A stretch of 8,190 nt of DNA from Parvularcula sp963922235 (GCA_963922235.1 CAWUIJ010000123.1:1-8190); one strand, 5' to 3'; positions 1 through 6,536 are shown, counted from the stretch's first letter. The notes: generated from the letters alone by a model not told the origin. Translations and numbers: made by a program.

Positions 1-152
1 TGGTGGCGGTCCCTAAAAGCGGGTTCGCCCAATCACGCTCAACGAAGAAGTTCATAAGGAGCGCGCTAGCCCAGTCCGCGGGGCGAGGAAAGAGTCCTCC
101 GCGCCGCGCCCTGCGGTTGCATCACGCTCAGGTGATACCTTAACGTTGGGGT
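1..152. other. Upstream region with no recognised gene
   Basis: I see no coding region or RNA gene here. The stretch is GC-rich and contains a 10-nt direct repeat, ATCACGCTCA, at 32-41 and 121-130. An imperfect hairpin pairs CGCGG (77-81) with CCGCG (99-103) and AGGA (86-89) with TCCT (95-98). The promoter of the following gene is presumably here, but I could not pick out convincing -35 and -10 boxes. The bases just before its ATG (TTGGGGT) give only a weak ribosome binding site. Confidence 0.4.
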
Positions 153-2423
153 ATGACCGAGACCGCCGAAGCTCCACCTACGACCGACACTCTCGCTGAG
201 TGGCTGGAAGAGCCCTTCGATCCCGAGAAGCTGCTTCCCTGGGAAGAGCAGGTAAAAAAGGGGGCGTTGGACGGATACTTCGTCAAGCTAGCGCCCGCAG
301 TGCTGGCGGGTGAGACGGACAGCGACGGCCCCACCATCCGTGCACGGTTTTTGGAGGCCCTGCTTCTTGGTGGGTTGGGCGAGGTCCACCACCGCGGTGT
401 GTGTTTTAGGGCTTCGGCGCCGAAGGATCAGCCAGCCCGCATCATTGGCGCCCTGAACCTCTGCGGCGCAGGCGCGGCGGGACAACCCTTGCCCATTCTG
501 GAGATTTATGGGTTTGGGTTTGCTCAGCGTCCCAATTTTGATCTCGCGCATCTCACCTTCCTGTTGCTGAACGCGTGCAAGTTTGCCGAGGGCCTTGATC
601 TTCAGCGTGCCGACATCCGCGGAGGGCTGTTCCTGCGAGGCATTGAGTCCAAGGGCGAGATCAACCTCAATAGCTCGACGATTGGCGGACAGCTTGTGTT
701 TGAGGGCGCCAAACTTCGCCATAATACTACCTCCGCTCTTCATGCGAATGACGCGACCATCAAGGGTTCGGTGTCTCTGCGAGGTGCCGAAGCGAAGGGT
801 GAGATCAACCTCAATGGTGTAACGATTGGCGGTCAGCTTGTGCTTGCGGGCACAAGACTTAGCCATAAGAATGGCTGGGCTCTCCATGCTAGTGGCGCGA
901 CCATTGCTGGTGGTCTGTTCGCGAAAGAGTATGAGGGATTTCCCGGTCTTGTCGCTTGGGGCGGGATCAGTTTCGTCGGCGCATCGGTCATCGGCCCCTT
1001 CGAATGGGATGGCGCTGTCCTTTTGTCCGGAACCGTTGATCGACCAGCTATTATGGCGAGAAACCTCGACCTGTCGGGCCAAGCTTTTTTTTATCGAGGT
1101 GCGAATGGTCGTCCCTTTGTCGCCCTGGGCGGCGCTCGCTTTGACCGCGCGCGGTTAGGTGGGCCGGTGGATGCCATGGATGCCGTGATCGCTGCGCCGG
1201 AGGTCATCGGACAGAACAATTCGGTCGGTGCATGGCGTGCTCTCGACTTGAATGATGCTGCCGCTGAACGTGGTCTTGATCTTCGCGGTGCCACTGTGCT
1301 GGGCGCCACCTCGCTCGATGGGCGGCGTCTTGAGGGGGATGTACGCCTCGACGATGCCTCCCTCGTCGCAGCCGGTTCCACTGTGAAGGAGGGCCAAAAT
1401 GGCCTTCCGTGGGAGGAATATGCTGACTTCACCAAGGTAGGGGTCGCGCTTTCTGCCGTACGCACCACGATCAAAGGCGCGCTGCAAATGCGCCGCTTTC
1501 GAGCGCCCGACCCATCTATCCTCGACACAATCGAGATCGAACCTCTCGACCCGGAATTTTTTGGCAAAGAGGCATCGGAGGAGTTCGTGAAGGCTTTCGA
1601 GGACGCCATCGGCAAGACGAGAGCCTTTATGGAAGAGGCCAAGGCTCGCTGCTCTCCTGTAGATGACGAGGCGAAGCACCACCATCCCCAGGGCCATTTC
1701 CTGATGTGGAATGCAGAGATTGGTTCGCTCCAGGATGATGTGGATCATTCCTACCCCAAGGAATTTGGGCAACTCCATCTCGACGGGCTGAAGTACCACC
1801 ACCTCGCCGTGAAGCCGCGGCATGAGGACCCTGAAAAGCGGTGGGTGGGCAACCGGCGGGTGGAGTGGCTCAGGCGTCAGTATCCTGAGGGAAAGGCCAA
1901 GGAAGGCCATTTCCACCCTCAACCCTATGACCACCTGTCGGCCACCTTGCGCGCCCAGGGTTATGGCCGCGCGGCGAACACAGTGGGGGCGGAAAAACGC
2001 AAAGACGCCCGCCTGTCAAAGGCCGAGCAATGGTGGGATCGCGAGGTTGTCAGCCGCATTTACTCGCTGACCTCTAACAGCGGCTATTCCACTGTTCAGG
2101 CCACCGCCGTTTATGTCTCAGCACTGACGACTGCTGTCATCATCACCGCGCTCTTCTACGCTTATGATGGCCTTGCGATTGCGACGACCAAAAGAACCAT
2201 GGCGCCGGAGACACTGTCATGGCCGATCTTTTCCGATCTCATCGGCTACACAGTTGATCTCTTTGTCCCGCTCTTGCGGTTTGGGTCCGAGAGCCGGTTT
2301 GAGCCCACCGCCTCATGGGTGGGTGAGCTTGCTGGCCTTTGGACCTACCTGGTCAGGATCGCTGGCCTCATCCTCACCGGTATCTTGGCGCTGACCTACA
2401 CCGGTGTGACGCGGAAGGACTGA
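153..2423 (+). CDS. Beta-solenoid (pentapeptide-like repeat) membrane protein, function unknown
   Basis: A 756-residue protein in three parts. Residues 1-140 are a non-repetitive N-terminal region. Residues about 145-450 are rich in short repeats of the form GATIxGxLxLxGA, as expected for a right-handed beta-solenoid; two adjacent 48-residue units (153-200 and 201-248) are clearly tandem copies. Residues about 500-640 are charged and include HPQPYDHLSATLRAQGYGRA, a helical stretch that I recall as typical of this family just before its membrane part. The C-terminus has two clear hydrophobic segments (about 650-670 and 725-748), a less hydrophobic one between them (about 692-710), and ends GVTRKD. 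From memory, relatives with this layout are often labelled 'membrane-associated oxidoreductase', but no redox motif is visible, so I do not adopt that name. The solenoid probably faces the cytoplasm, since there is no signal peptide. The ATG at 153 has a weak ribosome binding site. The next gene starts 67 nt downstream on the same strand. Confidence 0.8.
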   Translation: MTETAEAPPTTDTLAEWLEEPFDPEKLLPWEEQVKKGALDGYFVKLAPAVLAGETDSDGPTIRARFLEALLLGGLGEVHHRGVCFRASAPKDQPARIIGALNLCGAGAAGQPLPILEIYGFGFAQRPNFDLAHLTFLLLNACKFAEGLDLQRADIRGGLFLRGIESKGEINLNSSTIGGQLVFEGAKLRHNTTSALHANDATIKGSVSLRGAEAKGEINLNGVTIGGQLVLAGTRLSHKNGWALHASGATIAGGLFAKEYEGFPGLVAWGGISFVGASVIGPFEWDGAVLLSGTVDRPAIMARNLDLSGQAFFYRGANGRPFVALGGARFDRARLGGPVDAMDAVIAAPEVIGQNNSVGAWRALDLNDAAAERGLDLRGATVLGATSLDGRRLEGDVRLDDASLVAAGSTVKEGQNGLPWEEYADFTKVGVALSAVRTTIKGALQMRRFRAPDPSILDTIEIEPLDPEFFGKEASEEFVKAFEDAIGKTRAFMEEAKARCSPVDDEAKHHHPQGHFLMWNAEIGSLQDDVDHSYPKEFGQLHLDGLKYHHLAVKPRHEDPEKRWVGNRRVEWLRRQYPEGKAKEGHFHPQPYDHLSATLRAQGYGRAANTVGAEKRKDARLSKAEQWWDREVVSRIYSLTSNSGYSTVQATAVYVSALTTAVIITALFYAYDGLAIATTKRTMAPETLSWPIFSDLIGYTVDLFVPLLRFGSESRFEPTASWVGELAGLWTYLVRIAGLILTGILALTYTGVTRKD
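609..896 (+). repeat. Tandem duplication of a 144-nt unit inside the solenoid gene
   Basis: Two head-to-tail, in-frame 144-nt units (609-752 and 753-896) encode residues 153-200 and 201-248. They share KGEINLN, TIGGQLV and SALHA/WALHA at exactly 48-residue spacing. A third partial copy begins at residue 249 (ATIAGG) and then diverges. The DNA is also similar, for example GAGATCAACCTCAAT in both units, with scattered changes. This points to duplication of a whole multi-coil block followed by drift. Confidence 0.8.
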
Positions 2424-2455
2424 CCCCGCCGGGTTCCGCCGCGCCTTTGTTTGCG

Positions 2456-2470
2456 TTAAGCTTTCGTTAA
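2456..2470 (+). promoter_or_regulatory. Possible CtrA binding site (TTAA-N7-TTAA)
   Basis: The sequence TTAA-GCTTTCG-TTAA matches the known CtrA consensus, TTAA-N7-TTAA, in both half-sites and in spacing. It lies between the solenoid gene and the small gene at 2491, ending 20 nt before the ATG. At that distance it is too close to act as a normal -35 activator site for the downstream gene unless transcription starts at or past the ATG. If real, it could repress, or serve a promoter placed unusually. A chance match is quite possible. Confidence 0.35.
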
Positions 2471-2490
2471 GTGTCTGGGGAGGGCCGAGG

Positions 2491-3057
2491 ATGCTGCGCT
2501 TTATCAGGGGTTTAGGTCAGTGGGTCGTGCTTGTCGGTGCGGTGATGTCCACCGTCTATGCGGTTGAACCCGACGTCCGGCGCTGGGTTGAGACGGAGCT
2601 GGTGGCCAGAGAAGCCTATTATTACGTGGGCGAGTTCTCGATCACCGAGGCTTATGACAAGCCGAAGAAATTCAATTTCTACTCGAACCGTTGGCGGCCG
2701 AGCAAAACCGGTGATGGCGGTTATTTCAACGAAGCGCTTCTGAGGGGCGGGGATGCATTTGATGTTTTCCGCGCGATCGACAATGAAACGCTCATTGCGC
2801 TGGATACGGATATAGCGACGCCTGGGCGTGCGACGCCGGAACCCACAGGACGGATCGAGACCTTAGCAATCCAGAACGATTGCTATCTGGTGCGCGAGCC
2901 GATCTGCCGGATGTCTTTGCCCGACGAGCGCGGGCGCTTTGCCGTCAGGGAAGATCGGGAATGCACCCGGTCCGAGGCGTATACGGATGCTAACCCCCAA
3001 GAAGACACCAGCGTCTATCTTTGGGTCCGAGCCGTTCGCTACACCTGCCACGGCTAA
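2491..3057 (+). CDS. Hypothetical small membrane-anchored or exported protein with four cysteines
   Basis: I do not recognise this 188-residue protein. Residues 1-10 carry two arginines (R3, R6), and about 11-25 form a hydrophobic segment (WVVLVGAVMSTVYAV), so it is a single-pass anchor or an uncleaved or poorly cleaved signal. There is no lipobox. The rest is hydrophilic and probably periplasmic. Four cysteines (C131, C139, C158, C186) lie in the last third and could form two disulfides. Aromatic-rich stretches occur at 43-46 (YYYV) and 61-68 (FNFYSNRW). The ATG at 2491 has a good ribosome binding site (GGAGGG, 2479-2484, six bases upstream), stronger than that of the gene before it. It may be co-transcribed with the solenoid gene. 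Its stop codon is three bases from the stop of the convergent folA. Confidence 0.7.
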   Translation: MLRFIRGLGQWVVLVGAVMSTVYAVEPDVRRWVETELVAREAYYYVGEFSITEAYDKPKKFNFYSNRWRPSKTGDGGYFNEALLRGGDAFDVFRAIDNETLIALDTDIATPGRATPEPTGRIETLAIQNDCYLVREPICRMSLPDERGRFAVREDRECTRSEAYTDANPQEDTSVYLWVRAVRYTCHG

Positions 3058-3060
3058 GCT

Positions 3061-3570
3061 TCAGCGGCGCCAAATCTCAAGGCGGGCATCGTGATCATTG
3101 TCCGCATCCTTGGCGATGCGGCCTGCGCCCTCTATGGTCCAGTCTGATGCATTCAGTGCCGGGAACACCGTGTCACCAGTGACGTCATCCTCGATCGTGG
3201 TCAGGTAAAGAACATCAGCAAGCGGAAGAGCTTCTTTGTAGATCTCACCGCCGCCGATGATTGCAATTTCAGGGCTACCGGCATCTGAGGCAACGCTTTT
3301 GGCGCGAGCGAGAGCATCGCTGAGGCTGCTCGTGACATCGATGCCCTCAGCGGAAAACTGAGAATTCCGGGTGATGATGATGTTGGCCCGTCGCGGCAAG
3401 GGACGGCCAATCGATTCATAGGTCTTCCGGCCCATAACCACCGGCTTGCCCAGAGTGTTGGCCTTGAACCACTGAAGGTCACTCTTCATCCGCCAGGGAA
3501 GTTCGCCGCCTCGGCCAATCACGCCGTTTTGCGCGCGGGCAACCACCAGAGCAACCTTGGGTGAAGTCAT
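3061..3570 (-). CDS. folA: Dihydrofolate reductase
   Basis: A 169-residue enzyme, the usual length, that reduces dihydrofolate to tetrahydrofolate with NADPH in the cytoplasm. The N-terminal signature is intact: NGVIGRGGELPWRMKSD (15-31), with W26 and the catalytic acid D31 (D27 in E. coli). Further family landmarks are VMGRKTYESIGRPLP (45-59), R61 (substrate carboxylate-binding arginine, R57 in E. coli), the NADPH-binding IIGGGEIY (104-111) and LYLTTIE (121-127) with the conserved T124. The ATG overlaps the stop codon of thyA as ATGA, so translation is probably coupled. ThyA oxidises methylene-tetrahydrofolate to dihydrofolate and this enzyme regenerates tetrahydrofolate, which fits the shared operon. 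No missing residues or frame disruption were seen. Confidence 0.97.
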   Translation of the reverse strand: MTSPKVALVVARAQNGVIGRGGELPWRMKSDLQWFKANTLGKPVVMGRKTYESIGRPLPRRANIIITRNSQFSAEGIDVTSSLSDALARAKSVASDAGSPEIAIIGGGEIYKEALPLADVLYLTTIEDDVTGDTVFPALNASDWTIEGAGRIAKDADNDHDARLEIWRR

Positions 3571-4409
3571 ACAGCGATTGGTGCTTTGATCACCGGGTGC
3601 GGATCATAATTCTCCACCTTGATGTCCTCATAGGAAAATCCGAGCACGTCTTTTATTGCCGAATTGAGGGTGAGGGTGGGGAGATCCCGTCCAACTCGCG
3701 ACAGCTGCTCGAGCGCTTGCTCCTGATGATTGAGGTAAAGATGCGCATCGCCGAGGGTGTGCACGAAGTCTCCCACACCAAGCCCTGCGCCTTGCGCCAT
3801 CATGTGGGTGAGGAGCGCATAGCTCGCGATGTTGAAAGGCACGCCGAGGAAGATATCCGCCGAGCGCTGATAAAGTTGGCATGACAGCTTGCCGTCTGCG
3901 ACATAGAACTGGAACAAACAGTGGCAGGGCGGCAGCGCCATATCATCGACCAGCGCAGGGTTCCATGCGCTGACAACATGACGCCGTGAATAAGGGTTGG
4001 TACGGAGGGCTTCTTGCACCTTTGTGATCTGATCGACGGTGCTGCCATCATAATCCGGCCAAGAACGCCATTGAGCGCCATAGACAGGGCCAAGCTCTCC
4101 GGCTTCATCCGCCCATTCATCCCAAATCGAAACCCCGACCTCTTGCAAGCTCTTGACGTTCGTCTCGCCACGGAGGAACCAGAGAAGCTCATGGATCACT
4201 GACTTCCGGTGCACCCGTTTGGTCGTGAGCAGTGGGAAGCCTTCAGAAAGGTCAAACCGCATCTGATGACCGAAGACGGACTTTGTGCCCGTGCCGGTGC
4301 GGTCGTCGCGCGTCACACCCTCATCAAGGACCCGGCGCAAAAGGTCGAGATAGACCTCGTCCGTTCGGTTCATCGGCGAAGGATGCAGCTGGGCAGGTGA
4401 AGCGTTCAT
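3567..4409 (-). CDS. thyA: Thymidylate synthase (folate-dependent, ThyA type)
   Basis: Methylates dUMP to dTMP using methylene-tetrahydrofolate and releases dihydrofolate. Family landmarks are in order: RTGTGTKSVFGHQMRF (37-52), with phosphate-binding R37; WDEWADEAGELGPVYGAQWR (96-115); SRRHVVSAWNP (141-151), with the dimer-contributed arginines; LPPCHCLFQFYV (159-170), with catalytic C162; QRSADIFLGVPFN (181-193), with D185 and N193; and GDAHLY (220-225). It ends KAPIAV, the normal intact C-terminus. From ATG 4409 it has 280 residues; from the internal ATG at 4373 it would have 268, nearer the usual 264. Neither start has a clear ribosome binding site: a strong one lies about 35 nt upstream and serves an out-of-frame GTG. 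First gene of a thyA-folA pair, divergent from the M19 peptidase. Confidence 0.97.
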   Translation of the reverse strand: MNASPAQLHPSPMNRTDEVYLDLLRRVLDEGVTRDDRTGTGTKSVFGHQMRFDLSEGFPLLTTKRVHRKSVIHELLWFLRGETNVKSLQEVGVSIWDEWADEAGELGPVYGAQWRSWPDYDGSTVDQITKVQEALRTNPYSRRHVVSAWNPALVDDMALPPCHCLFQFYVADGKLSCQLYQRSADIFLGVPFNIASYALLTHMMAQGAGLGVGDFVHTLGDAHLYLNHQEQALEQLSRVGRDLPTLTLNSAIKDVLGFSYEDIKVENYDPHPVIKAPIAV

Positions 4410-4437
4410 AGTTCGTTTGTCCGGCGATTCGGGCCAC
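4324..4437 (-). other. Possible out-of-frame leader ORF overlapping the thyA start
   Basis: On the minus strand a strong Shine-Dalgarno sequence (GAGGAGGA, 4443-4450) lies at normal distance from GTG 4437. This opens a 37-codon frame beginning VARIAGQTNYERF and ending inside thyA at 4324. It covers both candidate thyA starts in another frame. It could be a leader peptide whose translation exposes or blocks the thyA start, or simply a fortuitous GTG near an SD-like run. The peptide resembles nothing I know. Confidence 0.25.
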
Positions 4438-4547
4438 CAGTGTCCTCCTCAAAGGGGTCGGACGCAACTCTTGCACATGACGCCGTGCGTTGCTGATTGA
4501 AGCAGCTTGGTTCACAATCACACCGATCACTCAATGGGAGAATCCTG
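4410..4547. promoter_or_regulatory. Divergent intergenic region between thyA and the M19 peptidase
   Basis: This stretch of about 140 nt must carry the promoters for thyA-folA (minus) and the peptidase (plus), as the genes point away from each other. I could not identify convincing -35/-10 pairs. Visible signals are the minus-strand SD run at 4443-4450 and the plus-strand ribosome binding site GGGAGA at 4536-4541 that serves ATG 4548. Confidence 0.5.
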
Positions 4548-5708
4548 ATGATCATTGCTGCTGTTCTTCTTTCAGCTGCCTTGGCGCAAGGGCCATCGGA
4601 CGAAGCGATTGAGATCGCTCGCGAGGCGATTTTGCTCGATGGGCATGTCGATGTGCCTTACCAAGTGGCCGATCATGGCGCCGACATTGGCTCTCTCAAT
4701 GCGCGTATGAATTTCGACTACGATAAGGCGATGGAGGGCGGATTGAACGCGCCGTTCATGTCGATTTATGTCGCGCCGCGTTACCAGGAGACAGGTGGCG
4801 CGAAGGCGGAAGCTGACCGGATGATTGGTCTGGTTGAAGGCATTGCTTATCAGCACGCAGACAAATTTGAGATTGCAAAATCCGTTCGTGATGTCCGCCG
4901 GATCACGCGCCAGGGCCGGATTGCGCTTCCTTTGGGCATGGAGAATGGCGCGCCGATCGAAGGCAGCATCGAGAATTTGGTGCATTTCTATGATCGGGGC
5001 ATTCGCTACATCACGCTGGCCCATAGCCGGGTTAATCACATTTCGGACTCCAGTTACGATGAAGAGCGCCTCTGGGGAGGCCTCTCTCCTTTTGGATATC
5101 TGCTCGTCAGTGCCATGAATGATATTGGCATAATGGTGGATGTGAGCCACGTCTCCGACGAGGCCTTCTTTGATGTGATGGAAGCAACCCGCACCCCGGT
5201 GATCGCAAGCCATTCCTCGCTTCGGCACTTCACGCCAGGATTTGAGCGCAACATGTCAGATGAGATGCTGATGGCGCTTGCAGACAATGGCGGTGTCATC
5301 TTGATCAATTACGGCTCGGCATTCTTGACCGAAGAAGCCAACAGCTTCCGAGGGAAGGGCGCAGAGGCCTTTGAGCGGCACAAGCAGCGCGCCGGGCGCC
5401 GCGCCATGAGCGAAGAAGCGTTTATGGAAGAGTGGCGGGCCGATCATCCGTATCCCTACGCAACGGTCAGCGATGTGGCTGATCACATTGACCGCGTCGT
5501 GGATCTTGTGGGGCTTGACCATGTGGGGCTCGGATCAGATTTTGACGGCGTGGATGATACGTTGCCCGTTGGCCTCAAGGACGCGTCGGATATGCCCAAC
5601 TTGGTGCAGGAGCTGCTCGACCGAAACTACGACCGTGACGACATCGAGTTGATCCTGGGTGGCAACTTTATGCGTGTCTGGCGCGAGGTGGAAAAAGCAC
5701 GCCGTTAG
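4548..5708 (+). CDS. Membrane dipeptidase, peptidase family M19 (renal dipeptidase-like)
   Basis: A 386-residue zinc dipeptidase with an amidohydrolase-type TIM barrel. The expected metal ligands are all present: H33 and D35 in DGHVDVP, E132 in LGMENG, H201 in DVSHVSD, and H222 in IASHSSLR. The acidic D331 sits in GLGSDFDG, a family hallmark. Members cleave dipeptides, including ones with D-residues at the C-terminal side; the actual substrate cannot be told from sequence. The N-terminus MIIAAVLLSAALAQG looks like a short signal peptide with cleavage after ALA, so the enzyme is likely periplasmic. I chose ATG 4548 because GGGAGA lies six bases upstream. An in-frame TTG at 4497 would add 17 residues and give a more classical basic n-region, but it lacks a ribosome binding site. 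The gene diverges from thyA and converges on the VOC gene, with hairpins in between. Confidence 0.93.
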   Translation: MIIAAVLLSAALAQGPSDEAIEIAREAILLDGHVDVPYQVADHGADIGSLNARMNFDYDKAMEGGLNAPFMSIYVAPRYQETGGAKAEADRMIGLVEGIAYQHADKFEIAKSVRDVRRITRQGRIALPLGMENGAPIEGSIENLVHFYDRGIRYITLAHSRVNHISDSSYDEERLWGGLSPFGYLLVSAMNDIGIMVDVSHVSDEAFFDVMEATRTPVIASHSSLRHFTPGFERNMSDEMLMALADNGGVILINYGSAFLTEEANSFRGKGAEAFERHKQRAGRRAMSEEAFMEEWRADHPYPYATVSDVADHIDRVVDLVGLDHVGLGSDFDGVDDTLPVGLKDASDMPNLVQELLDRNYDRDDIELILGGNFMRVWREVEKARR

Positions 5709-5767
5709 GCCCTCCCAAGGGCCAGCCGAGGGGCGCCTTTCGGACCTCATACGAGGTTCGAAAGGCG
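5708..5767. terminator. Two hairpins between convergent genes, possible bidirectional terminator
   Basis: The first hairpin has a six-base-pair stem, GGCCCT (5708-5713) with AGGGCC (5718-5723), around a CCCA loop, and starts on the last base of the peptidase stop codon. The second has a 15-base-pair stem (5734-5748 with 5753-5767) around the loop ATAC, with a single G-T pair. Neither is followed by a clear T-run on either strand, so this is not a textbook intrinsic terminator. Its place between tail-to-tail genes still suggests a role in ending transcription or stabilising the 3' ends. Confidence 0.55.
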
Positions 5768-5775
5768 GACGGGGT

Positions 5776-6144
5776 TTAGCCCATCACAAAGGCGTTGAGC
5801 TTGTTTCCATCGGGGTCGCGGAAATAGGCAGCATAGAAATTATCGCTGCGCGCACCTGGAGGGCCTTCGCATGTGCCGCCATTGGCCAGCGCGAGATCAT
5901 AGAGCTTGTGCACCTGGTCTTTGTCTTTGGCCTCAAGCGCTACCATCACGCCATTACCGACGGTGGCTGCTTCGCCATTGAAAGGCTTGCTGGCCGCGAT
6001 ACCAGCCGCGCCGCCTGGGTTGGCCCAAGCGATGAAGGTCTCTTCCTCCATCATCCGTCCCACACCCATTTCTGCAGCAATGGCGTCATAAAATGCTGCG
6101 GCACGTTCCATATCGTTGGTGCCGAGCGTCACATATCCAATCAC
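5776..6144 (-). CDS. VOC-superfamily (glyoxalase/bleomycin-resistance fold) protein
   Basis: A 122-residue single-domain protein with two beta-alpha-beta-beta-beta modules. It begins MIGYVTLGTNDMERAAAFYDAI, the standard first-module pattern ('xxxVTLgtnDmerAaaFYd'). The second module ends FYAAYFRDPDGNKLNAFV (103-120). The residue after KL, where many VOC enzymes have a metal-binding Glu, is Asn (N117), so metal binding may differ or be absent. Substrate unknown; members include glyoxalase I, dioxygenases, antibiotic-binding proteins and many uncharacterised ones. The start is GTG at 6144, chosen because a strong ribosome binding site (AGGAGG, 6151-6156 on this strand) lies six bases upstream. 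The gene stands alone, convergent with the M19 peptidase and divergent from ssrA. Confidence 0.9.
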   Translation of the reverse strand: MIGYVTLGTNDMERAAAFYDAIAAEMGVGRMMEEETFIAWANPGGAAGIAASKPFNGEAATVGNGVMVALEAKDKDQVHKLYDLALANGGTCEGPPGARSDNFYAAYFRDPDGNKLNAFVMG

Positions 6145-6284
6145 GGAATCCCTCCTCTTGATTCATAGAACAAAACAGGAACAAGATGGGGCTTGAGGGC
6201 GTGTTGTGCAAGGGAAATCAGCAGCTGCGCCAGCGTTTAACGAAACCCGCCTCGCACGGTCTATCTTCGTCAACCTAAGGCGCC

Positions 6285-6290
6285 TATAGA
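6285..6290 (+). promoter_or_regulatory. Candidate -10 box of the ssrA gene
   Basis: TATAGA lies about seven bases before position 6297, where an acceptor piece of roughly the usual length (about 80 nt) would begin. No good -35 box is seen 16-18 nt upstream (TATCTT at 6262-6267 is poor), so this is a guess from position and the -10-like sequence. Confidence 0.3.
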
Positions 6291-6378
6291 CTGTCCCTGA
6301 TGCCTCGGCATCTATGGCGATAAAAGGCGCTCGTAATAAGCGGACCGGACCCGGGGGCGGTACCCGGCGGCTCCACCA

Positions 6379-6412
6379 GAGGCCACTTTCTGACCAGGGA
6401 GTGGGTTGCGGA
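6379..6412 (+). other. Intervening segment removed from the tmRNA precursor
   Basis: These 34 nt join the CCA end of the acceptor piece (6378) to the 5' G of the coding piece (6413). In the known permuted tmRNAs this linker is cut out, leaving two RNAs held together by base pairing. It begins GAGGCCAC and ends TTGCGGA. The right edge is fixed by acceptor-stem pairing and the left edge by CCA, so its limits are fairly reliable, while the cleavage itself is inferred from the family. Confidence 0.75.
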
Positions 6413-6494
6413 GGGGCCGACATAGCATCGACGGACGTGTAAAGGTTCTGCTTTCGCTCGGATGGTCTCCGTTATGGGACCGCTTAAACTAGTT

Positions 6495-6536
6495 GCAAAC
6501 GACAACTATGATGAAGGTTTCGCTCTCGCTGCGTAA
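6495..6536 (+). other. tmRNA-encoded proteolysis tag reading frame (ANDNYDEGFALAA)
   Basis: Thirteen codons including the resume codon GCA (6495-6497), ending in TAA (6534-6536). The first residues, ANDN, are the common alphaproteobacterial start, and the end, ALAA, carries the LAA that ClpX recognises. The middle (YDEGF) is acidic and aromatic. The tag appended after the tRNA alanine would read A-ANDNYDEGFALAA. Confidence 0.93.

Noticed and set aside
70..110. GAGGAAAGAGTCCTCC looked like the conserved GAGGAAAGTCCGGGC core of RNase P RNA
   Set aside because: The rest of the conserved core is missing and the match is broken by an extra AG. It forms a simple hairpin instead.
288..1934. Long open frames on the minus strand opposite the solenoid gene (264, 183 and 259 codons)
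   Set aside because: They lie antisense to a repeat-bearing, family-like protein, show no recognisable motifs and have unnatural residue composition. They are shadows of a GC-rich coding strand.
3561..3884. 107-codon plus-strand frame opposite the 3' part of thyA
   Set aside because: Antisense to strongly conserved ThyA motifs and without any recognisable content.
5659..6168. 169-codon plus-strand frame spanning the VOC gene
   Set aside because: Antisense to a clear VOC protein that has a strong ribosome binding site, and it overlaps the end of the M19 gene and the hairpins.
6340..6378. T-arm plus acceptor end with CCA suggesting a tRNA gene
   Set aside because: No anticodon arm or D arm lies upstream at the right distance. 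The matching 5' acceptor strand is downstream at 6413, so this is the tmRNA acceptor piece.
6163..6505. Minus-strand frames of 86 and 73 codons in the 500-nt gap
   Set aside because: They run antisense through the tmRNA gene, which explains this sequence far better.
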